In this document: positions 1-7,740 of the stretch, one piece after another
How positions within the stretch are numbered: the first letter of the stretch is position 1
How the letters are laid out: every line of letters begins with the position of its first letter
NCBI GenBank assembly: GCA_018057825.1
Contig: JAGPCY010000002.1
Span: forward strand, 62,001-126,000
DNA: 64,000 nt
Source: Kofleriaceae bacterium
Lineage (GTDB): Bacteria > Myxococcota_A > Polyangia > Haliangiales > Haliangiaceae
Reading direction: 5' to 3'
Notes under the pieces: generated by a model
Database searches by the model: none
Told to the model about the DNA's origin: nothing
What the model saw: the letters and a program-made list of their open reading frames with translations, nothing else
Translations under genes and position numbers: made by a program

Positions 1-511
1 CGGCGTCGCCCGGGTCCAGGACTTCGTCGCCGCGCTCCAGGTGCCCAAGCGGCTGGCCGAGATGGCCGGCGAGCTGTGCCACGAGCTGCTCATGAACGCG
101 CTCTACGACGCGCCGGTCGACGACCGCGGCGTCGCGCGCTACGCCGGCGATCGCAAGGCCGACGTCGCCCTGCCGCCCGACGACGCCGCCCGGCTGCGCT
201 GCGCCACCGACGGCACCCGCCTGGTCTTGCAGGTGCGCGATCGCTTCGGCGGGCTGGCTCGCCGCCACGTGGTCGACGGCCTGGCTCGCGGCCTGGCCGG
301 CGGCGAGATGGACCACAGCCACGGCGGCGCCGGCCTGGGCATGACCCTGTGCCACCATAACGCCCTGGCGATCTTCTTCGACGTCGCCCGCGGTCGCCAC
401 ACCGAGGTCACCGCGATGCTCGAGCTCGATCTCAACCTGCGCGAGGTCCGGACCCTGGCGCGGTCGCTGCATCTCTTCGGAGATCTCGCGTTCGGCGATC
501 TCACGAGCTGA
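1..511 (+). CDS. GHKL-type ATPase (anti-sigma/histidine-kinase-like), 5' partial
   Basis: The reading frame is open from base 2, so the gene begins upstream of the window; the GTG at 41 is internal. The visible part is a GHKL ATP-binding fold. It has an N-box (CHELLMNALYDAPVD), a DxFG ATP-lid motif (VRDRFGGL) and a G-rich box (GGAGLGMTL). It is a close relative of the C-terminal half of the protein at 12878-13903, which suggests the missing N-terminus is a receiver-like domain. The next gene, 13 bp downstream, starts with a STAS domain. In the known RsbW/RsbV families a GHKL kinase phosphorylates a STAS partner, so a partner-switching pair is likely. That pairing is inference. Confidence 0.75.
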   Translation, partial: GVARVQDFVAALQVPKRLAEMAGELCHELLMNALYDAPVDDRGVARYAGDRKADVALPPDDAARLRCATDGTRLVLQVRDRFGGLARRHVVDGLARGLAGGEMDHSHGGAGLGMTLCHHNALAIFFDVARGRHTEVTAMLELDLNLREVRTLARSLHLFGDLAFGDLTS

Positions 512-524
512 CCCCCGAGGCCCC

Positions 525-2747
525 ATGGAACCCGCCACCGCTCACGCCAACCCCGGCGCCCCGCCGCCGCCCAAGCTGGCGATCGATCGCTTCGCCGACG
601 GCGACCTGGTGTGCCTCAAGCTGGCCGGCACGATCGACGAGGCCTTCGAGGGCAAGCGCCTGGCCGAGTCGGTGCGGTCGTCGACCCTCATCCTCGACCT
701 GGGCGACATCCGCAAGGTGTCGTCGTTCGGGATCCGCGAGTGGGTCGACTTCATGAACGGCGTCGGCAAGACCGCGACCCGGATCATCCTCGTCGAGTGC
801 GCGCCCAAGATCGTCGACCAGCTCAACATGGTCGCCAACTTCGCCGGCACCGGTCGGGTCTACTCGTTCTACGCGCCGTACCACTGCGACTACTGCGACA
901 AGGACGAGCGGGTGCTCTGGCAGGCCGACCGCGACGTCGAGGTGATCAAGTCGATGAAGCCGCCGCAGCGGGCCTGCGGCACCTGCGGTGAGCTGCAGTA
1001 CTTCAACGAGGATCCGGTCACGTACTTCTCGTATCTGGCCGGGCAGGACAAGCTCGAGCTCGATCCCGACATCGCCGGGTTCCTGGCCGCCAAGCTGTCC
1101 TACGCGGTCGCCGACGGCGCGCGCAAGCTGCGGGTCGACAAGACCATCGAGGGCCGGGTCACGTTCCTCAAGCTGGCCGGCGATCTCGACAAGACCTTCC
1201 CGCGCGACAAGCTGGCCGAGGGGCTCGAGGGCACGATCGTCGTCGACGTCGCCGGGGTCGGCAAGATCGAGCCGGCCGGCGCCGCTGAGTGGCGCGGGCT
1301 CTTGCAGCAAGTGACGCCGCTGGTCGACGCGATCTACCTGACCGCTGTGCCGCCGGCCTTCCTCGACAAGCTCGGGCGCCCCGAGGACCTCGGGCCCAAG
1401 GCCGCGGTGGCGTCGTTCTCGCTGCCGTACACCTGCGCCAAGTGCGCGACCACCGCCGGCCAGATGATCGACGTCGACGCCCACTACGAGGTGTTGAAGT
1501 TCGCGACCCCGCCGGATCTGCGGTGCGCCGCCTGCAAGGGGCCCCTGACCTGCGCCGCCCCCGAGGGCCTCCTGGCCAACCTGGCCAAGCTGCCCAAGCC
1601 CGGCGTCTCGGCCGAGCTGGCCAAGCTCATCCGCGAGGTCCGCGAGCGCAAGCCGGCGCCCAAGAAGGTCGCGACCACGGTGGCCGAGGTGGCCCAGGGC
1701 GGGCGCGGCGGCGGGCTGGGGGTGGCCTTCGCCGCGGCGCTGGCCGCGGTGGCGTTGGCGGGAGGCGCGTTTGCCGCGTACAAGATGTTTGGCGGGAAAG
1801 CCGCCGCCTCCGGCAAAGGCGAGAAAACCGCATCTTCTGCGGAGACCCGCCCGGCCTGGATCACCAGCGACGCGCCGCTGGCCGCCGGCTGCGCCGCCGA
1901 CGGCGCCGGCCTGCGCTGCGTCGGGGTGTCGGGGCTGGGGCCGAGCTCCGACGACGCCGTCGCCGAGGCCGGCGAGGCCGCCCTCGACGGCCTGGCCGTC
2001 GCGGTGGCCGACAAGATCGCCGACCCGGCGTGGCAGACCCAGGTCGCCGGGCAGTACCGCGAGGCCCGGGCCGCCAAGCTGGCCGCCGCCGAGCGCGATC
2101 CCAAGAGCGCCCAGGCCCGACGCGCGGTGGCCGCGGCCCGGTCGGGCGTCGCCCGGGCCCTGCGCGGCGCCGGCTTCACCGCGCCCCCCGAGGGCTACTG
2201 GGAGGAGTTCACCGGCGGCGGCGGCAAGCAGTACCTCGGCTTCGCCGCGATCACCGTCGACGGCGCCGCCCTGGCCAAGCTGGTCGCCGCCTACCGCGTG
2301 GCCACCACCGTCGAGGGCGTCACGGTGGTGCCGAGCTTCCCGCTCCTGGCCTGGCGCTATCCCGAGGTGACCCGCGGCGCGGTCATCACCGCGGTCGACA
2401 GCAAGGCCGGCGGGCTGGCCGCCGCCGGGTTGACCCCGGGCTACGTGGTCCTGTCGATCGCCGGGGCCAAGGTCGCCGACGGCGCCGGCTTCGCCCAGCT
2501 CGTCGCCGACGAGCTGACCCGCCTGAAGACCGTCGGCGGCGCGCTCCGCCTCGAGGTCCAGGCCGGCGACGGCGACTCCAAGTCCTTCAGCGTGCCGATC
2601 GCCGCGGCCAAGGCGCCGGTCGACGATCGGCCGAACAACGGCTCGGGCGGTGGCACTGGGCGGCCGTCGACCGGCACCGGCAACGTCAACGTCTGGGATC
2701 GGCTCGGCGGCGGCACGCCGGGCGGCCGGGACGACCCGACGCAATGA
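525..2747 (+). CDS. Double STAS / double zinc-ribbon membrane protein with C-terminal PDZ
   Basis: A 740-residue protein with a rare domain order. STAS-like domain 1 is about residues 18-110, with a Ser pair at 66-67 in KVSSFGIREW, where RsbV-type proteins are phosphorylated. A zinc ribbon follows (C121, C124, C151, C154). STAS-like domain 2 is about 205-300 and has lost the serines (IEPAGAAEW). A second zinc ribbon uses C304, C307, C334 and C337. A charged linker leads to one membrane helix at about 398-418 and a PDZ-like domain at about 610-700. The N-half should be cytoplasmic and the PDZ periplasmic. It sits directly after a GHKL ATPase and overlaps the next gene by 4 bp. It may couple envelope state to a partner switch. 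Domain calls are by eye; the function is inferred. Confidence 0.7.
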   Translation: MEPATAHANPGAPPPPKLAIDRFADGDLVCLKLAGTIDEAFEGKRLAESVRSSTLILDLGDIRKVSSFGIREWVDFMNGVGKTATRIILVECAPKIVDQLNMVANFAGTGRVYSFYAPYHCDYCDKDERVLWQADRDVEVIKSMKPPQRACGTCGELQYFNEDPVTYFSYLAGQDKLELDPDIAGFLAAKLSYAVADGARKLRVDKTIEGRVTFLKLAGDLDKTFPRDKLAEGLEGTIVVDVAGVGKIEPAGAAEWRGLLQQVTPLVDAIYLTAVPPAFLDKLGRPEDLGPKAAVASFSLPYTCAKCATTAGQMIDVDAHYEVLKFATPPDLRCAACKGPLTCAAPEGLLANLAKLPKPGVSAELAKLIREVRERKPAPKKVATTVAEVAQGGRGGGLGVAFAAALAAVALAGGAFAAYKMFGGKAAASGKGEKTASSAETRPAWITSDAPLAAGCAADGAGLRCVGVSGLGPSSDDAVAEAGEAALDGLAVAVADKIADPAWQTQVAGQYREARAAKLAAAERDPKSAQARRAVAAARSGVARALRGAGFTAPPEGYWEEFTGGGGKQYLGFAAITVDGAALAKLVAAYRVATTVEGVTVVPSFPLLAWRYPEVTRGAVITAVDSKAGGLAAAGLTPGYVVLSIAGAKVADGAGFAQLVADELTRLKTVGGALRLEVQAGDGDSKSFSVPIAAAKAPVDDRPNNGSGGGTGRPSTGTGNVNVWDRLGGGTPGGRDDPTQ

Positions 2748-3973
2748 GGCGCACGGCCGGGCTCGCGCTCGCGTTCGGGCTAGCCGTGGCCTCGGCCGCC
2801 ACCGTCCTGGCCCAGCCGCGCGGTCCAAGCCCGGAGTTCCTGGCCGCGTTCCAGGCCGGCACCGACGCGTATCGCCTGGGCGACTACGCGACCGCGCGGG
2901 GCCATCTCGAGCGCGCGCGGGCCCTGGCGCCCGAGCTGCCGGGGCCCCATCGCTTCCTGGCCGCCGTCGACGCGGCTCAGGGCCAGTGGCAGGCCTGCGT
3001 CGACCACGCCCGCGCCGCGATCGCCGCCAACCCGGCCTCATCGGAGATCGTCGCCACTCGCAAGCTCCACGACGACTGTCGCGCCAGCCTCGGGCGCGCG
3101 CCGTTCACCGGCGAGTACGCCGACGGCGGCGCGATCGCGGTCAGCGCCAACATCGCCGGCGCGACGGTGACGATCGCCGGGCTCAAGGCCGGCGCGACGC
3201 CGCTCCTGCCGCGGCCGATCGGCCTGGGGCGGGTCGAGGTCACCGCCGACAAGCCGGGTTGGCGCTCGACGCGCGCCGAGGCCACGATCCTGCCCGGCGT
3301 CGTCACCGACGTGATCCTCACGCTCGACGAGGCCCCGACCGCGGTCGAGGTCGCCGCCGACCCTGGCGTGCCGACCGTCGGCTGGCTGCGCCTCGACGTC
3401 GCGCCCGACGCCGCCGTCACCGTCGACGGTGCCGCCGCGCTCCTCGACGAGCGCGGCCGCTACACCCTGGCGCCCGGTCCCCACGTCGTCGAGGTCCGGT
3501 CCCCCGGGCTGGTCCCGTACCGGGCCACCGTGCGGGTCGAGCGCGGCCAGGAGCGCACGGTGCGCCCGCCGCGGATCGCGCTCGGCGCCGCCGCGGCCCG
3601 CGAGCGCCGCGCCACGATCGCCTTCGCCGCCGCCGGGGGCCTGGCGGTGACCGGCGCGGTGCTGGCCTGGTTCTCCCTCGACGCCGCCGATCAAGCCCGC
3701 GACTGGGCCGCGGTCGAGCGGGCCCGGCCCACCAGCGTGCCCTTGGCCGAGACCACGGCCTACGCGCCGCTGCGCACCCGCGCCGAGATCGAGGCCCGCG
3801 GCGACACCTCGCGCGGCCTGGCCTGGGCCAGCGCCGGCGCGTATCTGGCGGCGGCCGCGGTCGGCGGCCTGGCGATCTACTGGCGCACCCGCGGCGACGA
3901 GCGCTCGGCCATCGAGATCGCGCCCACCCTCGGCGACGGCTGGGGCGTCTCGGTCGCGGGGGCGCTGCCGTGA
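2744..3973 (+). CDS. Exported TPR / PEGA-like membrane protein
   Basis: The ATG overlaps the previous stop (ATGA). The 409-residue protein has a signal peptide ending near the Ala-Gln at residue 22. TPR-like helices cover about 28-110 (a YRLGDYATARGHLERA unit is visible). Two PEGA-like beta segments follow at about 130-200 and 215-275; each contains the 'carrier' phrase typical of PEGA repeats (TADKPGWRSTRAEATI, EVRSPGLVPYRATV). Two hydrophobic helices are near 290-312 and 365-385. PEGA domains are common on myxobacterial kinases and surface proteins, where they probably bind wall or protein ligands. It is the third gene of the operon beginning at or before base 1. The specific role is unknown. 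Confidence 0.65.
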   Translation: MRRTAGLALAFGLAVASAATVLAQPRGPSPEFLAAFQAGTDAYRLGDYATARGHLERARALAPELPGPHRFLAAVDAAQGQWQACVDHARAAIAANPASSEIVATRKLHDDCRASLGRAPFTGEYADGGAIAVSANIAGATVTIAGLKAGATPLLPRPIGLGRVEVTADKPGWRSTRAEATILPGVVTDVILTLDEAPTAVEVAADPGVPTVGWLRLDVAPDAAVTVDGAAALLDERGRYTLAPGPHVVEVRSPGLVPYRATVRVERGQERTVRPPRIALGAAAARERRATIAFAAAGGLAVTGAVLAWFSLDAADQARDWAAVERARPTSVPLAETTAYAPLRTRAEIEARGDTSRGLAWASAGAYLAAAAVGGLAIYWRTRGDERSAIEIAPTLGDGWGVSVAGALP

Positions 3974-4179
3974 GGCGCGCGCGCGTCGTCGTCGCGGGGC
4001 TCGCCGTCGCGGTGGCCGCGGTCGCGATCGCCGGGTGCGCCTGGCTCGACGACGGCCCGCCGACCCGGAGCTGCCGCTCGAACCGCGACTGCTTCACCGC
4101 CCAGGGCGAGGTCTGCGACCCGGTCAGCCAGACCTGCGTCACCGTCGACGCCGCCGCCGCGGCGGAGCCGACGCCGTGA
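3970..4179 (+). CDS. Small cysteine-containing lipoprotein
   Basis: The GTG start overlaps the previous stop (GTGA). The 69-residue product has a hydrophobic leader and a lipobox ending AIAGC, so a lipidated Cys is expected near residue 22. The mature part is short and carries four regularly spaced cysteines (CRSNRDCFTAQGEVCDPVSQTC). That pattern resembles the small disulfide 'CxxxxDC...GxxC' modules found in many myxobacterial surface proteins. It lies between a TPR/PEGA-like protein and a FadL-like porin, overlapping both, so it is translated with them. No enzymatic role is visible. Confidence 0.6.
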   Translation: MRRARVVVAGLAVAVAAVAIAGCAWLDDGPPTRSCRSNRDCFTAQGEVCDPVSQTCVTVDAAAAAEPTP

Positions 4180-5393
4180 CGCTCCGCGCGGCGCTGGCCG
4201 CCACCGCCGGCCTGGCCGCCACCGCCGGCCTGGCCCACGCCGGTGGCCTCGAGCGACCCAACGCGATCGCCGCCCGCGCGATCGGGCAGGGCGGGGCCTT
4301 CGTCGCGATCGCTGACGACGCCACCGCGTGGCACTGGAACCCCGGGGCCGCCGCGCTGGCCGCCGCCAACGTCGTGGTCGGCGGCGAGCTGGTGATCGCG
4401 CCGCGCAGCTACACGCCGATCGACGCCGCCGGGGTCCGCGGTCCGACCCAGGCGCCCGACACGCCGGTCGCGCCGGTGCCGACCCTGGCCATCGCCGCCC
4501 GGGTCAGCGACCGCGTCACCCTCGGCGCGGGGCTGTGGAATCCCTACGGCGGCCAGCTCCGCTACCAGCCGACCGGCGCGCCGGCGATCGACGCCACCAC
4601 CGAGCTGGTCCTCGAGGGCGTGGCCGGGGTCGCCTACCGCGTCTCGTCGCGCTTGGCGATCGGCGCCACCGCGCGGGTCGGCGTCGGGCTGTTCGCCGTC
4701 GAGACGACGATGCGGCCGGTGACCAGCGACGTGTCGGGCTCGGGGGTTGGCCTCGGGGTCGGCCTGGGCGTGGCCTGGCGCCCGCACCCGCGGCTCGCCG
4801 TCGGCGCGACCTGGCGCAGCGCGATGACGATCGAGACCACCGGCGAGGGCGAGCTCGACCTGGCCGGCGGCCTGACCCTCGACATGGCCCACGTCCAGCG
4901 CTGGCCGCAAGCGGTCGAGGTCGGCGTCGCGGTCGCGGCCACCCGCGCGCTGCGGGTGGCGGCGCAGCTCGACTGGACCGGGTGGTCGCGCTTCGAGGAG
5001 CTCGAGGTCCGCTTCCCCGCCGAGCCGGCCGCCGACCAGCTCTACCTCCTCGACTGGCAGGACAGCCTGACCGCGCGCGTCGGCGTCGAGTGGACGGCCA
5101 CCCCGGCGCTCGCGCTGCGCGCCGGCGGCTACGTCGATGGCAACGCCGTGCCCGACCGCACCCTCGAGCGCCAGTACCTCGACTCGACCAAGCTCGGCGG
5201 CGCCGTCGGCGTCGGCCTGCGGGTCGGCCGATGGCGCGCCGACGTGGCCTTCGATCTGGTCGCCGGGCCGCCGCGCGTCGTGCGCGACAACCGGACGCAG
5301 GTAGGCCCGTGGGGCACCCGCGCCAACCTGGCGCCCGGCGAGCACGACGGCAGCGTCTATACCTTCGCGCTCACCTTCGGCCGTCGCTTGTAG
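4176..5393 (+). CDS. FadL/OmpP1-family outer-membrane transporter
   Basis: The GTG start overlaps the upstream stop. The 405-residue protein has a signal peptide cleaved near AHA-GG. It begins with the FadL-family signature: an N-terminal plug segment NAIAARAIGQGGAFVAIADD followed by WHWNPGA. The rest alternates beta strands and Gly-rich turns and ends in FALTFGRRL, a typical barrel end. FadL proteins import hydrophobic compounds such as long-chain fatty acids or aromatics across the outer membrane. It is the last gene of the operon. A TetR-operator-like sequence starts one base after its stop codon. Confidence 0.8.
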   Translation: MTLRAALAATAGLAATAGLAHAGGLERPNAIAARAIGQGGAFVAIADDATAWHWNPGAAALAAANVVVGGELVIAPRSYTPIDAAGVRGPTQAPDTPVAPVPTLAIAARVSDRVTLGAGLWNPYGGQLRYQPTGAPAIDATTELVLEGVAGVAYRVSSRLAIGATARVGVGLFAVETTMRPVTSDVSGSGVGLGVGLGVAWRPHPRLAVGATWRSAMTIETTGEGELDLAGGLTLDMAHVQRWPQAVEVGVAVAATRALRVAAQLDWTGWSRFEELEVRFPAEPAADQLYLLDWQDSLTARVGVEWTATPALALRAGGYVDGNAVPDRTLERQYLDSTKLGGAVGVGLRVGRWRADVAFDLVAGPPRVVRDNRTQVGPWGTRANLAPGEHDGSVYTFALTFGRRL

Positions 5394-5394
5394 C

Positions 5395-5410
5395 GCACCG
5401 AACGGTTTGA
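5395..5410 (+). promoter_or_regulatory. TetR-operator-like box, copy 1
   Basis: GCACCGAACGGTTTGA, with the half-palindrome ACCG-AA-CGGT, lies immediately after the FadL stop and about 130 bp upstream of the 5539 gene. A copy with one mismatch occurs at 60158-60173 in the same relation to a TAG stop and to the next gene. Sequences like this are typical of TetR-family operators. No TetR gene lies in the window. Confidence 0.35.
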
Positions 5411-5473
5411 GCTGCCTGCTGCTCTAGCGCACTGCGGCGAAGGCGCGCGGCCGCCATCGCGGCCACCTGCGCG

Positions 5474-5504
5474 TTGACTCGCGAAACGTGGTCCGGCTAT
5501 CCTT
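5474..5504 (+). promoter_or_regulatory. Putative sigma-70 promoter for the 5539 operon
   Basis: TTGACT at 5474-5479 and TATCCT at 5499-5504 are separated by 19 bases (18 if CTATCC is used). They are followed by a T-run unusual for this GC-rich DNA. Position fits transcription of the lipoprotein/OmpA/TonB-receptor operon. Confidence 0.45.
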
Positions 5505-5538
5505 TTTTTCATCGAGCACCGCTCGGTGCCAGGGGAAC

Positions 5539-6597
5539 ATGCGAATGCCTCGTCGCGTGCGCGCTGATGTTGTCGTGGCCCTGGCGCTGCTCGCGCCCGC
5601 GGCCGCGTGCGTGGAGCCCTTTCGCGGCTCCAACGTCCAGATGGACTTCGCGATGGGCGTGCAGACCAACGCCCGCCCCGGCGTGACGCCGCAGCCCGAC
5701 CAGCCCCCGGGCGACACGCACTACGAGCTGTACGCCGCCGACCTGGTCTACCAGACCAACCCCGACGGCTCGGTGGTCATCGACGCCAGCGGTCGGCCGA
5801 AGATCGATCGCACCTATCTGTTCAAGGTGAAGGAGTTCAAGATCCGGCCGGCGATCGACACCAGCTCGCCGTGCTTCATCGATCTGGCCAACACCCGCTT
5901 CCCCGGCATCCACGTCACGCAGTACGCGGCCGCCGTCCGCGCCGCCACCGGCATCACCGATCCCTTCGCGCCCGGGCAGGATCGCGACGACGTGATCGAC
6001 GTGCTGACCGCCGATCGCCGCCACGACAACCTCGACGCGATCGAGGCCACGCTGAAGGCGGTCACCAGCCACGCCAACTTCCGCTATCCCGCGACCTCGG
6101 GCGCGTGCGCCGGCGCCACCGGCGACGACCCGCAGCTCATCCCGCCGCCGACCTGCATCGACGAGGCGTCCAACACCCGCCGGCTGACGCTGTGCCAGGC
6201 GCTGTGGGACCAGCACCCCGGCTTCTACGAGGGCTCGGACAAGGTCTTCACCCTGCCGCTCAGCGGTCAGTTCTTCGGGATGGTCGAGGGCATGAACCCA
6301 GTCAACAACGGGTTCGTCGGCGGCTCGAGCTTCTTCGTCGATGACAACCTGATCACCGCCGAGGCCTTCCTGCTCAACTGGCAGTACGACGACCTCGACA
6401 ACGACGGCGCGCCCGACTTCCCGCCGTCCTTGCCGGTCGCCGAGCGCAGCCCGACCGGCTTCCCCTACCTGGCCGGCGAGCCCGAGCGCCTGGTCCGCGG
6501 CGTCCTGTCGGTGCCGATGGCCCACGCCACCAACCCGCGGCTGTCGGCCAACGTGGCCATCTTCTACGACCTCGACGACGACGACGTGCATTTCTAG
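5539..6597 (+). CDS. Lipoprotein of unknown function
   Basis: Two in-frame ATGs (5539 and 5545) follow an AGGGG ribosome site at 5531; 5545 has the better spacing, 5539 is the longer form (352 residues). A short leader ends in a lipobox (APAAAC). The mature protein has no family I recognise. It contains an Asp/Asn-rich stretch near the end (DDLDNDGAPDFPP) that could bind calcium, and several aromatic-rich beta-like segments. It is followed 36 bp later by another lipoprotein and then OmpA-like and TonB-receptor genes, so it is probably an outer-membrane-associated component expressed with them. Confidence 0.6.
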   Translation: MRMPRRVRADVVVALALLAPAAACVEPFRGSNVQMDFAMGVQTNARPGVTPQPDQPPGDTHYELYAADLVYQTNPDGSVVIDASGRPKIDRTYLFKVKEFKIRPAIDTSSPCFIDLANTRFPGIHVTQYAAAVRAATGITDPFAPGQDRDDVIDVLTADRRHDNLDAIEATLKAVTSHANFRYPATSGACAGATGDDPQLIPPPTCIDEASNTRRLTLCQALWDQHPGFYEGSDKVFTLPLSGQFFGMVEGMNPVNNGFVGGSSFFVDDNLITAEAFLLNWQYDDLDNDGAPDFPPSLPVAERSPTGFPYLAGEPERLVRGVLSVPMAHATNPRLSANVAIFYDLDDDDVHF

Positions 6598-6633
6598 TCG
6601 CCGTCTGCCTGCGCCGATCCAACGGAGCCCCTC

Positions 6634-7740
6634 ATGTACCAACTGTCGAAGTGGATGCCGATCGTGACCAGCACCCTGGTGGTGGCGGCGGTCGGCGCGA
6701 CCGGCCTGGGCTGCGACGCCGTCAACTGCGGCGACGGCACGATCGAGCGCGACGGCACCTGCGTGCCGGCAAACGATCAGGTCGACGACGCGCAGTGTGG
6801 GCCCGGCACGGTGCTGGGCGCGGGTGGGCGGTGCGAGCCCGAGGAGGTCGTGGTGTGCGATCCCGACACCACCGACGAGGTCGTCGACCCCGAGACCGGC
6901 GTGGTGACCTGCGTCGGCCGCGGCGAGGGCGGCGGCTGCGCCGACCCGATCACCTGCCCGGCGCCGTCGGCCAACCGCATCACGATCTGCGGCCAGCTCT
7001 ACGACAGCCAGACCGATCTGCCGATCGCGGCCCCGGGCGCGACCGGCGCCGCCTGCCCGGGCACGCCGACCGCCGACGGCCCGTGCTCGCTGCGCATCCA
7101 GTTCTTCGACGCGCTGGAGTTCGCGATGAACCCGGCGACCGCGACGCCGCGCCTGCCGGCCGGCGGCCTCACCGTCGACGACTGCGGCCGCTACCGCGCG
7201 GTCGATCTGCCCCAGGCCGGCTTCGGCTTCATGGGCGTCGCGGTCGACGACGCGGTCGGCGCCACCGATCGCTATCGCCAGACCGGCGTGGCCCTGGCCA
7301 ACGAGGCGGCGCTGCCGGCCCGCGGCTTCCGCGCCTACGCCACCCGCATCACCACCGACATGGCCTGGTCGACCACCGCCGGCCTGACCGGCGCCACCTT
7401 CGCGACCCGCGGGGTCCTGGCCGCGATCTTCACCTACCGCGGCGCGCCGGTGTCGGGGGTGACCTTGACCCGCGGCGGCGGCACTGCGACCGCCGACGAC
7501 TACTACTTCTCGGACACCGACGCCCAGCGCACGACGGTCGACGCCGCCCGCAACGTCACCGGCAACAACGGCACCGCGCTGGTGGTCGACACCGTCAACG
7601 CCGGCGTCACCGATCACGCGGGCATGGGCGCCGAGCCGGCCGGCTGCCAGTGGCCGAGCTCCCTGGCCGCCGCGATCCCCAACGTCGTGTTCATGCAGGT
7701 CAAGGCCGCCGAGATGAGCGTCGGGGTGGCCTGCCCGTGA
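6634..7740 (+). CDS. Cysteine-rich lipoprotein
   Basis: A 368-residue protein with a GGAG ribosome site just upstream. The leader ends GATGLGC, a good lipobox. The first 120 mature residues carry repeated Cys-containing loops of the form CGxGTxxxxGxCxP (CGDGTIERDGTCVP, then CGPGTVLGAGGRCEP), the EGF-like 'myxo' disulfide repeats seen on predatory myxobacterial surfaces. The C-terminal half is beta-rich, with an immunoglobulin-like or carboxypeptidase-regulatory-like flavour (ITICGQLYDSQTDLPI). It overlaps the OmpA-like gene by 4 bp, indicating translational coupling. No enzyme motif is visible. Confidence 0.6.
   Translation: MYQLSKWMPIVTSTLVVAAVGATGLGCDAVNCGDGTIERDGTCVPANDQVDDAQCGPGTVLGAGGRCEPEEVVVCDPDTTDEVVDPETGVVTCVGRGEGGGCADPITCPAPSANRITICGQLYDSQTDLPIAAPGATGAACPGTPTADGPCSLRIQFFDALEFAMNPATATPRLPAGGLTVDDCGRYRAVDLPQAGFGFMGVAVDDAVGATDRYRQTGVALANEAALPARGFRAYATRITTDMAWSTTAGLTGATFATRGVLAAIFTYRGAPVSGVTLTRGGGTATADDYYFSDTDAQRTTVDAARNVTGNNGTALVVDTVNAGVTDHAGMGAEPAGCQWPSSLAAAIPNVVFMQVKAAEMSVGVACP

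Noticed and set aside
501-3041. Very long antisense frame (846 codons) opposite the STAS/PDZ gene; similar ones at 16158-20495 and 54980-58825
   Set aside because: In DNA this GC-rich, antisense frames stay open by chance. The sense frames have recognisable domains, signal peptides and overlapping starts; the antisense ones are Arg/Gly/Pro/Ala-rich without motifs.
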